In this document: piece by piece, positions 31,301 through 48,100 of the stretch | Layout: each line of letters begins with the position of its first letter | Position numbering within the stretch: the stretch's first letter is position 1 | Origin: Allacma fusca | Lineage: Eukaryota; Arthropoda; Collembola; Symphypleona; Sminthuridae | Direction: 5' to 3' | Assembly: GCA_947179485.1 (NCBI GenBank) | Contig: OX359250.1 | Span: 30,204,654-30,268,653 of the forward strand | DNA: 64,000 bases | Notes under the pieces: generated by a model | What the model saw: only the letters and a program-made list of their open reading frames with translations | Told to the model about the DNA's origin: nothing | The model's database searches: none | Position numbers and translations under genes: made by a program

Positions 31301-34300
31301 GTATTTTATGCACTTTAATACAAATTGTTTTTTATGCACGTTAATACAAATTGTATTTTATGCACTTTAATACAAATTGTTTTTTATGCACTTTTATACA
31401 AATTGTATTTTATGCACTTTTATGCAAATTGTATTTTATGCAATTTAATACAAATTGTATTTTATGCACTTTTGTACAAATTGTATTTTATGCACTTTTA
31501 TACAAACTGTATTTTATGCAATTTTTTACAAATTTTGTTTTATGCACTTTTATACAAATTGTATTTTATGCACTTTAATACAAATTGTATTTTATGCACT
31601 TTAATACTAATTGTATTTTTTGCGTTTTAATATAAAATGTATTTTATACACTTTTCTACAAATTGTATTTTATGCACTTTAATACAAATTTTTTTATGCA
31701 CTTTAATACAAATTGTATTTCATGCGCTTTTCTACAAATTGTATTTTATGCACTTTTCTACAAATTGTATTTTATGCACTTTAATACAAATTGTATTTTA
31801 TGCACTTTAATATAAATTGTATTTTATACACTTTTCTACAAATTGTATTTTATGCACTTTAATACAATTTTTTTATGCACTTTAATACAAATTGTATTTA
31901 ATGCACTTTTATATAAATTGTATTTTATACACTTTTCTACAAATTGTATTTTATGCACTTTAATACAATTTTTTTATGCACTTTAATACAAATTGTATTT
32001 AATGCACTTTTATACAAATTGTGTTTTATGCACTTTTATACAAATTGTATTTTATACACTTTAATACAAATTGTATTTTATGCACTTTAATACAAATTGT
32101 ATTTTATGCACTTTAATACAAATTGTATTTTATGCACTTTTCTACAAATTGTATTTTATGCACTTTAATACAAATTGTATTTTATGCACGTTAATACAAA
32201 TTGTATTTTATGCACTTTAATATAAAATGTGTTTTATACACTTTTCTACAAATTGTATTTTATGCACTTTAATAAAAAATTTTTTATGCACTTTAATACA
32301 AATTGTATTTCATGCGCTTTTACACAAATTGTATTTTATACACTTTACCACAAATTGTATTTTATGCACTTTTCTACCAATTGTAATTTATGCACTTTTA
32401 TACAAATTGTATTTTATGCACTTTAAAAAAAATTGTATTTTATGCACTTTAATACAAATTGTTTTTTATGCACTTTAATACAAATTGTATTTCATGCACT
32501 TTAATACAAATTGTATTTTATGCACTTTAATACAAATTGTATTTTATGCACTTTAATACAAATTATAATTTATGCACTTTAATACAAATTGTATTTTATG
32601 CACTTTAATAAAAATTGTATTTTATGCACTTTTATACAAATTGTATTTTATGCACTTTAATACACATTGTATTTTATGCACTTTAATACAAATTGTATTT
32701 TATGCACTTTAATACAAATTGTATTTTCTGCACTTTAATACAAATTGTATTTTATGCACTTTAATACAAATTTTTTTATGCACTAACACAAATTGTATTT
32801 AATGCACTTTTATACAAATTGTATTTTATGCACTTTAAAACAAATTGTATTTCATGCACTTTAATACAAATTGTTTTTTATGGACTTTAATACAAATTGT
32901 ATTTGATGCATTTTTATACAAATTGTATTTTATACACTTTAATACAATTTTTTTATGCACTTTAATACAAATTGTATTTTATGCACTTTTCTACAAATTG
33001 TATTTTATGCACTTTAATACAAATTGTATTTTATGCACTTTAATACAAATTGTATTTTATGCACTTTAATATAAATTGTATTTTATACACTTTTCTACAA
33101 ATTGTATTTTATGCACTTTAATACAATTTTTTTATGCACTTTTATACAAACTGTATTTTATGCAATTTTTTACAAATTATGTTTTATGCACTTTAATACA
33201 AATTGTATTTCATGCACTTTAATACAAATTGTATTTTATGCACTTTAATACAAATTGTATTTTATGCACTTTAATACAAATTGTATTTCATGCACTTTTA
33301 TACAAATTGTATTTTATACACTTTTCTACAAATTGTACTCTATGAACTTTTCTACAAATTGTATTTTATGCACTTTAATACAAATTGTATTTTATGCACT
33401 TTAATACAAATTGTATTTTATGCACTTTAATACAAATTGTATTTTATGCACTTTTCTACAAATTGTATTTTATGCACTTTAATACAAATTGTATTTTATG
33501 CACTTTTCTAGAAATTGTATTTTATGCACTTTAATACAAATTGTTTTTTATGCACGTTAATACAAATTGTATTTTATGCACTTTAATACAAATTGTTTTT
33601 TATGCACTTTTATACAAATTGTATTTTATGCACTTTTATGCAAATTGTATTTTATGCAATTTAATACAAATTGTATTTTATGCACTTTTGTACAAATTGT
33701 ATTTTATGCACTTTTATACAAACTGTATTTTATGCAATTTTTTACAAATTTTGTTTTATGCACTTTTATACAAATTGTATTTTATGCACTTTAATACAAA
33801 TTGTATTTTATGCACTTTAATACTAATTGTATTTTTTGCGTTTTAATATAAAATGTATTTTATACACTTTTCTACAAATTGTATTTTATGCACTTTAATA
33901 CAAATTTTTTTATGCACTTTAATACAAATTGTATTTCATGCGCTTTTCTACAAATTGTATTTTATGCACTTTTCTACAAATTGTATTTTATGCACTTTAA
34001 TACAAATTGTATTTTATGCACTTTAATATAAATTGTATTTTATACACTTTTCTACAAATTGTATTTTATGCACTTTAATACAATTTTTTTATGCACTTTA
34101 ATACAAATTGTATTTAATGCACTTTTATATAAATTGTATTTTATACACTTTTCTACAAATTGTATTTTATGCACTTTAATACAATTTTTTTATGCACTTT
34201 AATACAAATTGTATTTAATGCACTTTTATACAAATTGTGTTTTATGCACTTTTATACAAATTGTATTTTATACACTTTAATACAAATTGTATTTTATGCA

Positions 34301-37300
34301 CTTTAATACAAATTGTATTTTATGCACTTTAATACAAATTGTATTTTATGCACTTTTCTACAAATTGTATTTTATGCACTTTAATACAAATTGTATTTTA
34401 TGCACGTTAATACAAATTGTATTTTATGCACTTTAATATAAAATGTGTTTTATACACTTTTCTACAAATTGTATTTTATGCACTTTAATAAAAAATTTTT
34501 TATGCACTTTAATACAAATTGTATTTCATGCGCTTTTACACAAATTGTATTTTATACACTTTACCACAAATTGTATTTTATGCACTTTTCTACCAATTGT
34601 AATTTATGCACTTTTATACAAATTGTATTTTATGCACTTTAAAAAAAATTGTATTTTATGCACTTTAATACAAATTGTTTTTTATGCACTTTAATACAAA
34701 TTGTATTTCATGCACTTTAATACAAATTGTATTTTATGCACTTTAATACAAATTGTATTTTATGCACTTTAATACAAATTGTATTTCATGCACTTTTATA
34801 CAAATTGTATTTTATACACTTTTCTACAAATTGTACTCTATGAACTTTTCTACAAATTGTATTTTATGCACTTTAATACAAATTGTATTTTATGAACTTT
34901 TCTACTAATTATATTTTATGCACTTTAATACAAATTGTATTTTATGCACTTTAATACAAATTATAATTTATGCACTTTAATACAAATTGTATTTTATGCA
35001 CTTTAATAAAAATTGTATTTTATGCACTTTTATACAAATTGTATTTTATGCACTTTAATACAAATTGTATTTTATGCACTTTAATAAAAATTGTATTTTA
35101 TGCACTTTTATACAAATTGTATTTTATGCACTTTAATACAATTTTTTTATGCACTTTAATACAAATTGTATTTAATGCACTTTTATACAAATTGTGTTTT
35201 ATGCACTTTTATACAAATTGTATTTTATACACTTTAATACAAATTGTATTTTATGCACTTTAATACAAATTGTATTTTATGCACTTTAATACAAATTGTA
35301 TTTTATGCACTTTTCTACAAATTGTATTTTATGCACTTTAATACAAATTGTATTTTATGCACGTTAATACAAATTGTATTTTATGCACTTTAATATAAAA
35401 TGTGTTTTATACACTTTTCTACAAATTGTATTTTATGCACTTTAATAAAAAATTTTTTATGCACTTTAATACAAATTGTATTTCATGCGCTTTTACACAA
35501 ATTGTATTTTATACACTTTACCACAAATTGTATTTTATGCACTTTTCTACCAATTGTAATTTATGCACTTTTATACAAATTGTATTTTATGCACTTTAAA
35601 AAAAATTGTATTTTATGCACTTTAATACAAATTGTTTTTTATGCACTTTAATACAAATTGTATTTCATGCACTTTAATACAAATTGTATTTTATGCACTT
35701 TAATACAAATTGTATTTTATGCACTTTAATACAAATTATAATTTATGCACTTTAATACAAATTGTATTTTATGCACTTTAATAAAAATTGTATTTTATGC
35801 ACTTTTATACAAATTGTATTTTATGCACTTTAATACACATTGTATTTTATGCACTTTAATACAAATTGTATTTTATGCACTTTAATACAAATTGTATTTT
35901 CTGCACTTTAATACAAATTGTATTTTATGCACTTTAATACAAATTTTTTTATGCACTAACACAAATTGTATTTAATGCACTTTTATACAAATTGTATTTT
36001 ATGCACTTTAAAACAAATTGTATTTCATGCACTTTAATACAAATTGTTTTTTATGGACTTTAATACAAATTGTATTTGATGCATTTTTATACAAATTGTA
36101 TTTTATACACTTTAATACAATTTTTTTATGCACTTTAATACAAATTGTATTTTATGCACTTTTCTACAAATTGTATTTTATGCACTTTAATACAAATTGT
36201 ATTTTATGCACTTTAATACAAATTGTATTTTATGCACTTTAATATAAATTGTATTTTATACACTTTTCTACAAATTGTATTTTATGCACTTTAATACAAT
36301 TTTTTTATGCACTTTTATACAAACTGTATTTTATGCAATTTTTTACAAATTATGTTTTATGCACTTTAATACAAATTGTATTTCATGCACTTTAATACAA
36401 ATTGTATTTTATGCACTTTAATACAAATTGTATTTTATGCACTTTAATACAAATTGTATTTCATGCACTTTTATACAAATTGTATTTTATACACTTTTCT
36501 ACAAATTGTACTCTATGAACTTTTCTACAAATTGTATTTTATGCACTTTAATACAAATTGTATTTTATGCACTTTAATACAAATTGTATTTTATGCACTT
36601 TAATACAAATTGTATTTTATGCACTTTTCTACAAATTGTATTTTATGCACTTTAATACAAATTGTATTTTATGCACTTTTCTAGAAATTGTATTTTATGC
36701 ACTTTAATACAAATTGTTTTTTATGCACGTTAATACAAATTGTATTTTATGCACTTTAATACAAATTGTTTTTTATGCACTTTTATACAAATTGTATTTT
36801 ATGCACTTTTATGCAAATTGTATTTTATGCAATTTAATACAAATTGTATTTTATGCACTTTTGTACAAATTGTATTTTATGCACTTTTATACAAACTGTA
36901 TTTTATGCAATTTTTTACAAATTTTGTTTTATGCACTTTTATACAAATTGTATTTTATGCACTTTAATACAAATTGTATTTTATGCACTTTAATACTAAT
37001 TGTATTTTTTGCGTTTTAATATAAAATGTATTTTATACACTTTTCTACAAATTGTATTTTATGCACTTTAATACAAATTTTTTTATGCACTTTAATACAA
37101 ATTGTATTTCATGCGCTTTTCTACAAATTGTATTTTATGCACTTTTCTACAAATTGTATTTTATGCACTTTAATACAAATTGTATTTTATGCACTTTAAT
37201 ATAAATTGTATTTTATACACTTTTCTACAAATTGTATTTTATGCACTTTAATACAATTTTTTTATGCACTTTAATACAAATTGTATTTAATGCACTTTTA

Positions 37301-40300
37301 TATAAATTGTATTTTATACACTTTTCTACAAATTGTATTTTATGCACTTTAATACAATTTTTTTATGCACTTTAATACAAATTGTATTTAATGCACTTTT
37401 ATACAAATTGTGTTTTATGCACTTTTATACAAATTGTATTTTATACACTTTAATACAAATTGTATTTTATGCACTTTAATACAAATTGTATTTTATGCAC
37501 TTTAATACAAATTGTATTTTATGCACTTTTCTACAAATTGTATTTTATGCACTTTAATACAAATTGTATTTTATGCACGTTAATACAAATTGTATTTTAT
37601 GCACTTTAATATAAAATGTGTTTTATACACTTTTCTACAAATTGTATTTTATGCACTTTAATAAAAAATTTTTTATGCACTTTAATACAAATTGTATTTC
37701 ATGCGCTTTTACACAAATTGTATTTTATACACTTTACCACAAATTGTATTTTATGCACTTTTCTACCAATTGTAATTTATGCACTTTTATACAAATTGTA
37801 TTTTATGCACTTTAAAAAAAATTGTATTTTATGCACTTTAATACAAATTGTTTTTTATGCACTTTAATACAAATTGTATTTCATGCACTTTAATACAAAT
37901 TGTATTTTATGCACTTTAATACAAATTGTATTTTATGCACTTTAATACAAATTGTATTTCATGCACTTTTATACAAATTGTATTTTATACACTTTTCTAC
38001 AAATTGTACTCTATGAACTTTTCTACAAATTGTATTTTATGCACTTTAATACAAATTGTATTTTATGAACTTTTCTACTAATTATATTTTATGCACTTTA
38101 ATACAAATTGTATTTTATGCACTTTAATACAAATTATAATTTATGCACTTTAATACAAATTGTATTTTATGCACTTTAATAAAAATTGTATTTTATGCAC
38201 TTTTATACAAATTGTATTTTATGCACTTTAATACACATTGTATTTTATGCACTTTAATACAAATTGTATTTTATGCACTTTAATACAAATTGTATTTTCT
38301 GCACTTTAATACAAATTGTATTTTATGCACTTTAATACAAATTGTATTTTATGCACTTTAATATAAATTGTATTTTATACACTTTTCTACAAATTGTATT
38401 TTATGCACTTTAATACAATTTTTTTATGCACTTTTATACAAACTGTATTTTATGCAATTTTTTACAAATTATGTTTTATGCACTTTAATACAAATTGTAT
38501 TTCATGCACTTTAATACAAATTGTATTTTATGCACTTTAATACAAATTGTATTTTATGCACTTTAATACAAATTGTATTTCATGCACTTTTATACAAATT
38601 GTATTTTATACACTTTTCTACAAATTGTACTCTATGAACTTTTCTACAAATTGTATTTTATGCACTTTAATACAAATTGTATTTTATGCACTTTAATACA
38701 AATTGTATTTTATGCACTTTAATACAAATTGTATTTTATGCACTTTTCTACAAATTGTATTTTATGCACTTTAATACAAATTGTATTTTATGCACTTTTC
38801 TAGAAATTGTATTTTATGCACTTTAATACAAATTGTTTTTTATGCACGTTAATACAAATTGTATTTTATGCACTTTAATACAAATTGTTTTTTATGCACT
38901 TTTATACAAATTGTATTTTATGCACTTTTATGCAAATTGTATTTTATGCAATTTAATACAAATTGTATTTTATGCACTTTTGTACAAATTGTATTTTATG
39001 CACTTTTATACAAACTGTATTTTATGCAATTTTTTACAAATTTTGTTTTATGCACTTTTATACAAATTGTATTTTATGCACTTTAATACAAATTGTATTT
39101 TATGCACTTTAATACTAATTGTATTTTTTGCGTTTTAATATAAAATGTATTTTATACACTTTTCTACAAATTGTATTTTATGCACTTTAATACAAATTTT
39201 TTTATGCACTTTAATACAAATTGTATTTCATGCGCTTTTCTACAAATTGTATTTTATGCACTTTTCTACAAATTGTATTTTATGCACTTTAATACAAATT
39301 GTATTTTATGCACTTTAATATAAATTGTATTTTATACACTTTTCTACAAATTGTATTTTATGCACTTTAATACAATTTTTTTATGCACTTTAATACAAAT
39401 TGTATTTAATGCACTTTTATATAAATTGTATTTTATACACTTTTCTACAAATTGTATTTTATGCACTTTAATACAATTTTTTTATGCACTTTAATACAAA
39501 TTGTATTTAATGCACTTTTATACAAATTGTGTTTTATGCACTTTTATACAAATTGTATTTTATACACTTTAATACAAATTGTATTTTATGCACTTTAATA
39601 CAAATTGTATTTTATGCACTTTAATACAAATTGTATTTTATGCACTTTTCTACAAATTGTATTTTATGCACTTTAATACAAATTGTATTTTATGCACGTT
39701 AATACAAATTGTATTTTATGCACTTTAATATAAAATGTGTTTTATACACTTTTCTACAAATTGTATTTTATGCACTTTAATAAAAAATTTTTTATGCACT
39801 TTAATACAAATTGTATTTCATGCGCTTTTACACAAATTGTATTTTATACACTTTACCACAAATTGTATTTTATGCACTTTTCTACCAATTGTAATTTATG
39901 CACTTTTATACAAATTGTATTTTATGCACTTTAAAAAAAATTGTATTTTATGCACTTTAATACAAATTGTTTTTTATGCACTTTAATACAAATTGTATTT
40001 CATGCACTTTAATACAAATTGTATTTTATGCACTTTAATACAAATTGTATTTTATGCACTTTAATACAAATTGTATTTCATGCACTTTTATACAAATTGT
40101 ATTTTATACACTTTTCTACAAATTGTACTCTATGAACTTTTCTACAAATTGTATTTTATGCACTTTAATACAAATTGTATTTTATGAACTTTTCTACTAA
40201 TTATATTTTATGCACTTTAATACAAATTGTATTTTATGCACTTTAATACAAATTATAATTTATGCACTTTAATACAAATTGTATTTTATGCACTTTAATA

Positions 40301-40600
40301 AAAATTGTATTTTATGCACTTTTATACAAATTGTATTTTATGCACTTTAATACACATTGTATTTTATGCACTTTAATACAAATTGTATTTTATGCACTTT
40401 AATACAAATTGTATTTTCTGCACTTTAATACAAATTGTATTTTATGCACTTTAATACAAATTTTTTTATGCACTAACACAAATTGTATTTAATGCACTTT
40501 TATACAAATTGTATTTTATGCACTTTAAAACAAATTGTATTTCATGCACTTTAATACAAATTGTTTTTTATGGACTTTAATACAAATTGTATTTGATGCA
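28330..40600 (+). repeat. Tandem run of 2.1-3.2-kb higher-order repeats
   Basis: The same long series of variant units is repeated five to six times. The GTTTTTTATGCACGTT landmark recurs at about 28926, 31325, 33541, 36714 and 38833, which gives spacings of 2,399, 2,216, 3,173 and 2,119 bp. The TATAAAATGTGTTTTATAC landmark recurs at about 28330, 29829, 32227, 34443, 35400, 37616 and 39735. The 2,216-bp spacing occurs three times with different landmarks, so it appears to be the basic higher-order unit. The others are that unit plus or minus blocks of 26-bp monomers, as expected from unequal exchange. Confidence 0.8.
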
Positions 40601-41361
40601 TTTTTATACAAATTGTATTTTATACACTTTAATACAAATTGTTGTTTACACACTTTTCTAAAAATTGTATTTTATGCACTTTTCTACAAATTGTATTTTA
40701 TGCACTTTAATACAAATTGTATTTTATGCACTTTAATACAAATTGTATTTTATGCACTTTAATATAAATTGTATTTTATACACTTTTCTACAAATTGTAT
40801 TTTATGCACTTTAATACAATTTTTTTATGCACTTTAATACAAATTGTATTTAATGCGCTTTTATACAAATTGTGTTTTATGCACTTTTATACAAATTGTA
40901 TTTTATACACTTTAATACAAATTGTATTTTATTTACTTTAATAAAAAAAATTTTATGCACTTTAATACACATTGTATTTCATGCGCTTTTATACAAATTG
41001 TATTTTATACACTTAACTACAAATTGTATTTTATGCACTTTTCTACCAATTGTAATTTATGCACTTTTATACAAATTGTATTTTATGCACTTTAAAACAA
41101 ATTGTATTTCATGCACTTTAATACAAATTGTTTTTTATGCACTTTAATACAAATTGTATTTCATGCACTTTTATACAAATTGTATTTTATACACTTTAAT
41201 ACAAATTGTATTTTATACACTTTTCTAAAAATTGTATTTTATGCACTTTTCTACAAATTGTATTTTATGCACTTTAATACAAATTGTATTTTATGCACTT
41301 TAATACAAATTGTATTTTATGCACTTTAATATAAATTGTATTTTATACACTTTTCTACAAA

Positions 41362-42240
41362 TTGTATTTTATGAACTTTAATACAAATTGTATTTCATGC
41401 ACTTTTATACAAATTGTATTTTATACACTTTTCTACAAATTGTACTCTATGAACTTTTCTACAAATTGTATTTTAAGCACTTTAATACAAATTGTATTTT
41501 ATGAACTTTTCTACCAATTGTATTTTATGCACTTTAATACAAATTGTATTTTATGCACTTTAATACAAATTGTAATTTATGCACTTTAATACAAATTGTA
41601 TTTTATGCACTTTAATACAAATTGTATTTTATGCACTTTTATACAAACTGTATTTTATGCACTTTAATACACATTGTATTTTATGCACTTTAATACAAAT
41701 TGTATTTTATGCACTTTAATACAAATTGTATTTTATGCACTTTAATACAAATTGTATTTCATGCACTTTAATACAAATTGTATTTTATGCACTTTAATAC
41801 AAATTGTATTTAATGCACTTTAATAAAAATTGTAATTAATGCACTTTTATACAAATTGTATTTAATGCACTTTAATAAAAATTGTATTTTATGCACTTTA
41901 ATACAAATTGTAATTTATGCACTTTAATACAAATTATATTTTTTGCACTTTAATACAAATTGTATTTTATGCACTTTAATACAAATTGTATTTTATGCAC
42001 TTTAATACAAATTGTATTTCATGCACTTTTATACAAATTGTATTTTATACACTTTTCTACAAATTGTACTCTATGAACTTTTCTACAAATTGTATTTTAA
42101 GCACTTTAATACAAATTGTATTTTATGAACTTTTCTACCAATTGTATTTTATGCACTTTAATACAAATTGTATTTTATGCACTTTAATACAAATTGTAAT
42201 TTATGCACTTTAATACAAATTGTATTTTATGCACTTTAAT
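41362..42240 (+). repeat. 624-bp tandem duplication (24 units)
   Basis: The block that begins near 41362 (CATGCACTTTTATAC, then TATACACTTTTCTAC, then the rare GTACTCTATGAAC unit and TTTTAAGCAC) recurs at 41986, an offset of 624 bp or 24 monomers of 26 bp. The GTACTCTATGAAC unit is a useful rare marker that is also found near 345, 1069, 1784, 6886, 28710, 30210 and 44417. Confidence 0.65.
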
Positions 42241-45149
42241 ACAAATTGTATTTTATGCACTTTTATACAAATTGTATTTTATGCACTTTAATACACATTG
42301 TATTTTATGCACTTTAATACAAATTGTTTTTTATGCACTTTAATACAAATTGTATTTTATGCACTTTTATACAAATTGTATTTTATGCACTTTAATACAA
42401 ATTGTATTTTCTGCACTTTAATACAAATTGTATTTTATGCACTTTAATACAAATTTTTTTATGCACTAATACAAATTGTATTTAATGCACTTTTATACAA
42501 ATTGTATTTTATGCACTTTAAAACAAATTGTATTTCATGCACTTTAATACAAATTGTTTTTATGCACTTTAATACACATTGTATTTTATGCACTTTAATA
42601 CAAATTGTATTTTATGCACTTTAATACAAATTGTATTTTCTGCACTTTAATACAAATTGTATTTTATGCACTTTAATACAAATTTTTTTATGCACTAATA
42701 CAAATTTTTTTATGCACTAACACAAATTGTATTTAATGCACTTTTATACAAATTGTATTTTATGCACTTTAAAACAAATTGTATTTCATGCACTTTAATA
42801 CAAATTGTTTTTTATGCACTTTAATACAAATTGTATTTGATGCATTTTTATACAAATTGTATTTTATACACTTTAATACAAATTGTTGTTTACACACTTT
42901 TCTAAAAATTGTATTTTATGCATTTTTCTACAAATTGTATTTTATGCACTTTAATACAAATTGTATTTTATGCACTTTAATACAAATTGTATTTTATGCA
43001 CTTTAATATAAATTGTATTTTATACACTTTTCTACAAATTGTATTTTATGCACTTTAATACAATTTTTTTATGCACTTTAATACAAATTGTATTTAATGC
43101 ACTTTTATATAAATTGTATTTTATACACTTTTATACAAATTGTATTTTATACACTTTAATACAAATTGTATTTTATGCACTTTAATAAAAAAAATTTTAT
43201 GCACTTTAATACAAATTGTATTTCATGCGCTTTTATACAAATTGTATTTTATACACTTTACTACAAATTGTATTTTATGCACTTTTCTACCAATTGTAAT
43301 TTATGCACTTTTATACAAATTGTATTTTATGCACTTTAAAACAAATTGTATTTCATGCACTTTAATACAAATTGTTTTTTATGCACTTTAATACAAATTG
43401 TATTTCATGCACTTTTATACAAATTGTATTTTATACACTTTAATACAAATTGTATTTTATACACTTTTCTAAAAATTGTATTTTATGCACTTTTCTACAA
43501 ATTGTATTTTATGCACTTTAATACAAATTGTATTTTATGCACTTTAATACAAATTGTATTTTATGCACTTTAATATAAATTGTATTTTATACACTTTTCT
43601 ACAAATTGTATTTTATGAACTTTAATACAAATTGTATTTTATGCACTTTTATACAAATTGTAGTTTATGAACTTTAATACAAATTGTATTTTATGCACTT
43701 TAATACAAATTGTATTTTATGCACTTTAATACAAATTGTATTTCATGCACTTTAATACAAATTGTATTTTATGCACTTTAATACAAATTGTATTTAATGC
43801 ACTTTAATAAAAAATTGTAATTAATGCACTTTTATACAAATTGTATTTAATGCACTTTAATAAAAATTGTATTTTATGCACTTTAATACAAATTGTAATT
43901 TATGCACTTTAATACAAATTATATTTTTTGCACTTTAATACAAATTGTATTTTATGCACTTTAATACAAATTGTATTTTATGAACTTTAATACAAATTGT
44001 ATTTTATGCACTTTTATACAAATTGTAGTTTATGAACTTTAATACAAATTGTATTTTATGCACTTTAATACAAATTGTATTTTATGCACTTTAATACAAA
44101 TTGTATTTCATGCACTTTAATACAAATTGTATTTTATGCACTTTAATACAAATTGTATTTAATGCACTTTAATAAAAAATTGTAATTAATGCACTTTTAT
44201 ACAAATTGTATTTAATGCACTTTAATAAAAATTGTATTTTATGCACTTTAATACAAATTGTAATTTATGCACTTTAATACAAATTATATTTTTTGCACTT
44301 TAATACAAATTGTATTTTATGCACTTTAATACAAATTGTATTTTATGCACTTTAATACAAATTGTATTTCATGCACTTTTATACAAATTGTATTTTATAC
44401 ACTTTTCTACAAATTGTACTCTATGAACTTTTCTACAAATTGTATTTTAAGCACTTTAATACAAATTGTATTTTATGCACTTTAATACAAATTGTATTTT
44501 ATGCACTTTTCTACCAATTGTATTTTATGCACTTTAATACAAATTGTATTTTATGCACTTTAATACACATTGTATTTTATGCACTTTTCTACCAATTGTA
44601 TTTTATGCACTTTAATACAAATTGTATTTTATGCACTTGAATACAAATTGTAATTTATGCACTTTAATACAAATTGTATTTTATGCACTTTAATACAAAT
44701 TGTATTTTATGCACTTTTATACAAATTGTATTTTATGCACTTTAATACACATTGTATTTTATGCACTTTAATACAAATTGTATTTTATGCACTTTAATAC
44801 AAATTGTATTTTCTGCACTTTAATACAAATTGTATTTTATGCACTTTAATACAAATTTTTTTATGCACTAATACAAATTGTATTTAATGCACTTTTATAC
44901 AAATTGTATTTTATGCACTTTAAAACAAATTGTATTTCATGCACTTTAATACAAATTGTTTTTTATGCACTTTAATACAAATTGTATTTCATGCATTTTT
45001 ATACAAATTGTATTTTATACACTTTAATACAAATTGTATTTTACACACTTTTCTAAAAATTGTATTTTATGCACTTTTCTACAAATTGTATTTTATGCAC
45101 TTTAATACAAATTGTATTTTATGCACTTTAATACAAATTGTATTTTATG

Positions 45150-48100
45150 CACTTTAATATAAATTGTATTTTATACACTTTTCTACAAATTGTATTTTAT
45201 GCACTTTAATACAATTTTTTTATGCACTTTAATACAAATTGTATTTAATGCACTTTTATACAAATTGTGTTTTATGCACTTTTATACAAATTGTATTTTA
45301 TACACTTTAATACAAATTGTATTTTATGCACTTTAATACAAATTGTATTTTATGCACTTTAATACAAATTGTATTTTATGTACTTTTCTACAAATTGTAT
45401 TTTATGCACTTTAATACAAATTGTATTTTATGCACTTTTCTACAAATTGTATTTTATGCACTTTAATACAAATTGTTTTTTATGCACGTTAATACAAATT
45501 GTATTTTATGCACTTTAATACAAATTGTATTTTATGCACTTTTCTACAAATTGTATTTTATGCACTTTAATACAAATTGTTTTTTATGCACGTTAATACA
45601 AATTGTATTTTATGCACTTTAATACAAATTGTATTTTATGCACTTTTATACAAATTGTATTTGATGCACTTTTATGCAAATTGTATTTTATGCAATTTAA
45701 TACAAATTGTATTTTATGCACTTTTGTACAAATTGTATTTTATGCACTTTTATACAAACTGTATTTTATGCAATTTTTTACAAATTGTGTTTTATGCACT
45801 TTTATACAAATTGTATTTTATACACTTTAATACAAATTGTATTTTATGCACTTTAATACAAATTGTATTTTATGCACTTTAATACAAATTGTATTTTATG
45901 CACTTTTCTACAAATTGTATTTTATGCACTTTAATACAAATTGTATTTTATGCACTTTTCTACAAATTGTATTTTATGCACTTTAATACAAATTGTTTTT
46001 TATGCACGTTAATACAAATTGTATTTTATGCACTTTAATACAAATTGTATTTTATGCACTTTTATACAAATTGTATTTGATGCACTTTTATGCAAATTGT
46101 ATTTTATGCAATTTAATACAAATTGTATTTTATGCACTTTTGTACAAATTGTATTTTATGCACTTTTATACAAACTGTATTTTATGCAATTTTTTACAAA
46201 TTGTGTTTTATGCACTTTTATACAAATTGCATTTTATGCACTTTAATACAAATTGTATTTTATGCACTTTAATACTAATTGTATTTTTTGCGTTTTAATA
46301 TAAAATGTATTTTGTACACTTTTCTACAAATTGTATTTTATGCACTTTAATACAAATTTTTTTATGCACTTTTATACAAATTGTATTTCATGCGCTTTTA
46401 TACAAATTGTATTTTATACACTTTACTACAAATTGTATTTTATGCACTTTTCTACAAATTGTATTTTATGCACTTTTCTACAAATTTTATGTTATGCACT
46501 TTAATACAAATTGTATTTTATACACGTTTCTACAAATTGTATTTTATGCACTTTAATACAATTTTTTTATGCACTTTAATACAAATTGAATTTAATGCAC
46601 TTTTATACAAATTGTGTTTTAGGCACTTTAATACAAATTGTATTTTATGCAAGTTAATACAAATTGTATTTTATGCACTTTAATACAAAGTGTATTTAAG
46701 CACTTTTATACAAATTGTATTTTATGCACTTTTATACAAAGTGTTTTTTATGCACTTTTATACAAATTGTACTTTATGCACTTTTATACAAATTGTATTT
46801 TATGCATTTTTATACAAATTATGTTTTTTGCACTTTAGTACAAATTAAATTTTATGCATTTTAATACAAATTGTAATTATTGCACTTTTATACAAATTGT
46901 ATTTAATGCACTTTAATACAAATTATGTTTTTTGCACTTTAATACAAATTTTATTTAATGAACTTTAATACAAATTGTATTTCATGCGCTTTTATACAAA
47001 TTGTATTTTATACACTTTACTACAAATTGTATTTTATGCACTTTTCTACAAATTGTATTTTATGCACTTTTCTACAAATTGTATTTTATGCACTTTAATA
47101 CAAATTGTATTTTATACACTTTTCTACAAATTGTATTTTGTGCACTTTAATACAATTTTTTTATGCACTTTAATACAAATTGTATTTAATGCACTTTTAT
47201 ACAAATTGTGTTTTAGGCACTTTAATACAAATTGTATTTTATGCAAGTTAATACAAATTGTATTTTATGCACTTTAATACAAAGTGTATTTAAGCACTTT
47301 TATACAAATTGTATTTTATGCACTTTTATACAAATTGTATTTTATGCACTTTAATATAAATTGTATTTTATACACTTTTCTACAAATTGTATTTTATGCA
47401 CTTTAATACAATTTTTTTATGCACTTTAATACAAATTGTATTTAATGCACTTTTATACAAATTGTGTTTTATGCACTTTTATACAAATTGTATTTTATAC
47501 ACTTTAATACAAATTGTATTTTATGCACTTTAATACAAATTGTATTTTATGCACTTTAATACAAATTGTATTTTATGTACTTTTCTACAAATTGTATTTT
47601 ATGCACTTTAATACAAATTGTATTTTATGCACTTTTCTACAAATTGTATTTTATGCACTTTAATACAAATTGTTTTTTATGCACGTTAATACAAATTGTA
47701 TTTTATGCACTTTAATACAAATTGTATTTTATGCACTTTTATACAAATTGTATTTGATGCACTTTTATGCAAATTGTATTTTATGCAATTTAATACAAAT
47801 TGTATTTTATGCACTTTTGTACAAATTGTATTTTATGCACTTTTATACAAACTGTATTTTATGCAATTTTTTACAAATTGTGTTTTATGCACTTTTATAC
47901 AAATTGTATTTTATACACTTTAATACAAATTGTATTTTATGCACTTTAATACAAATTGTATTTTATGCACTTTAATACAAATTGTATTTTATGCACTTTT
48001 CTACAAATTGTATTTTATGCACTTTAATACAAATTGTATTTTATGCACTTTTCTACAAATTGTATTTTATGCACTTTAATACAAATTGTTTTTTATGCAC

